Positions 4,891-5,141 of a DNA stretch of 5,141 nucleotides are shown one piece after another. Positions within the stretch are counted from its first letter, which is position 1. Each line of letters starts with the position of its first letter. Under the pieces are notes generated by a model. It did not search any database and had not been told where the DNA came from. It was given only the letters and a program-made list of their open reading frames with translations. The position numbers and the translations under genes are program-made. The DNA lies in assembly GCA_933226995.1 (NCBI GenBank), contig CAKOFP010000285.1, positions 1-5,141 of the forward strand. Direction: 5' to 3'. This DNA comes from Candidatus Nitrosopolaris rasttigaisensis. Its GTDB lineage: Archaea; Thermoproteota; Nitrososphaeria; Nitrososphaerales; Nitrososphaeraceae.

Positions 4891-5141
4891 CTTAAGCCTA
4901 AATTAGAGTAGCCAGTCCTTTAGATGTAATTCCGTTATTTTTAAAAAGCAAAATCCCAAATTAACTCCAGTCCTGTAGTGGTTCCTGTTTCCTGTTTAAA
5001 TGAGTCGGGTCTTAACGCCTTTGAAGAACGAGTGTCATGTTTATTAGTTTCTATATCCCCCTTCTAATTATCTTTTTCAATCTGTCCTTTCATTGGTTGT
5101 CATAAGAGAATGTGGAGCAACTTCGAATCATTTAGTAGAAA
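4891..5141. other. Gene-poor right end
   Basis: No gene could be supported here. The minus strand has a frame open from 5063 to 4941 (40 codons, ending in GLELIWDFAF), but it contains no start codon and no motif. There is no tRNA-like fold and no notable repeat. The stretch may be intergenic, or it may hold the end of another remnant. Confidence 0.5.

Noticed and set aside
4941..5063. Minus-strand open frame ending in GLELIWDFAF
   Set aside because: There is no start codon anywhere in the frame and only 40 codons; it could be the end of a remnant but cannot be supported.
5110..5133. CTTCGAATCA resembling a tRNA T-loop
   Set aside because: No matching T-stem, anticodon arm, D-arm or acceptor stem could be drawn around it on either strand.

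Overview
The window looks like a piece of an archaeal chromosome, most likely an ammonia-oxidising thaumarchaeon of the Nitrososphaera/Nitrosocosmicus type. This is an inference from A+T-rich sequence, archaeal TATA-like boxes, weak or absent Shine-Dalgarno sites, long gene-poor gaps, the UspA-type protein, and the style of the small and broken proteins. No rRNA, tRNA, CRISPR array or complete insertion sequence was seen. Only about half of the bases lie in convincing genes.

Layout. Bases 1-173 are an A+T-rich leader with a TATA-like box. Bases 174-1421 (+) encode a full-length DUF1116 protein of the YlbE/AllG family. Bases 1422-1570 hold a hairpin region, a T-rich stretch and a possible promoter. 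Bases 1571-2449 (+) encode a fumarylacetoacetate hydrolase (FAH) family enzyme with a GTG start and a good ribosome binding site; its catalytic lid motif is altered. Bases 2450-3108 have no secure gene, but hold a strong hairpin, a C8 tract, possible small ORFs and a possible minus-strand remnant. Bases 3109-3306 (+) encode a small Cys-containing protein that may be the truncated end of a longer domain. Bases 3328-3753 (-) hold a broken gene readable only across two frameshifts. Bases 3754-3869 are a dyad-rich region upstream of the UspA-type gene at 3870-4313 (+), which has a complete ATP-binding motif. Bases 4448-4890 (+) hold a second readable but broken coding remnant. Bases 4891-5141 show nothing convincing.

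How it fits together. The DUF1116 and FAH genes run in the same direction 149 bases apart and may belong to one catabolic locus (carbamoyl or oxamate-type chemistry next to C-C bond cleavage or isomerisation). The hairpin and T-rich stretch between them suggest separate transcripts, and the usual FdrA partner is not in the window. The UspA-type gene appears to be an independent unit, possibly leaderless. The rest looks like a gene graveyard: small ORFs and frameshifted remnants between intact genes. The main discoveries here are these remnants, which a standard ORF scan misses, and the unusual FAH active site.
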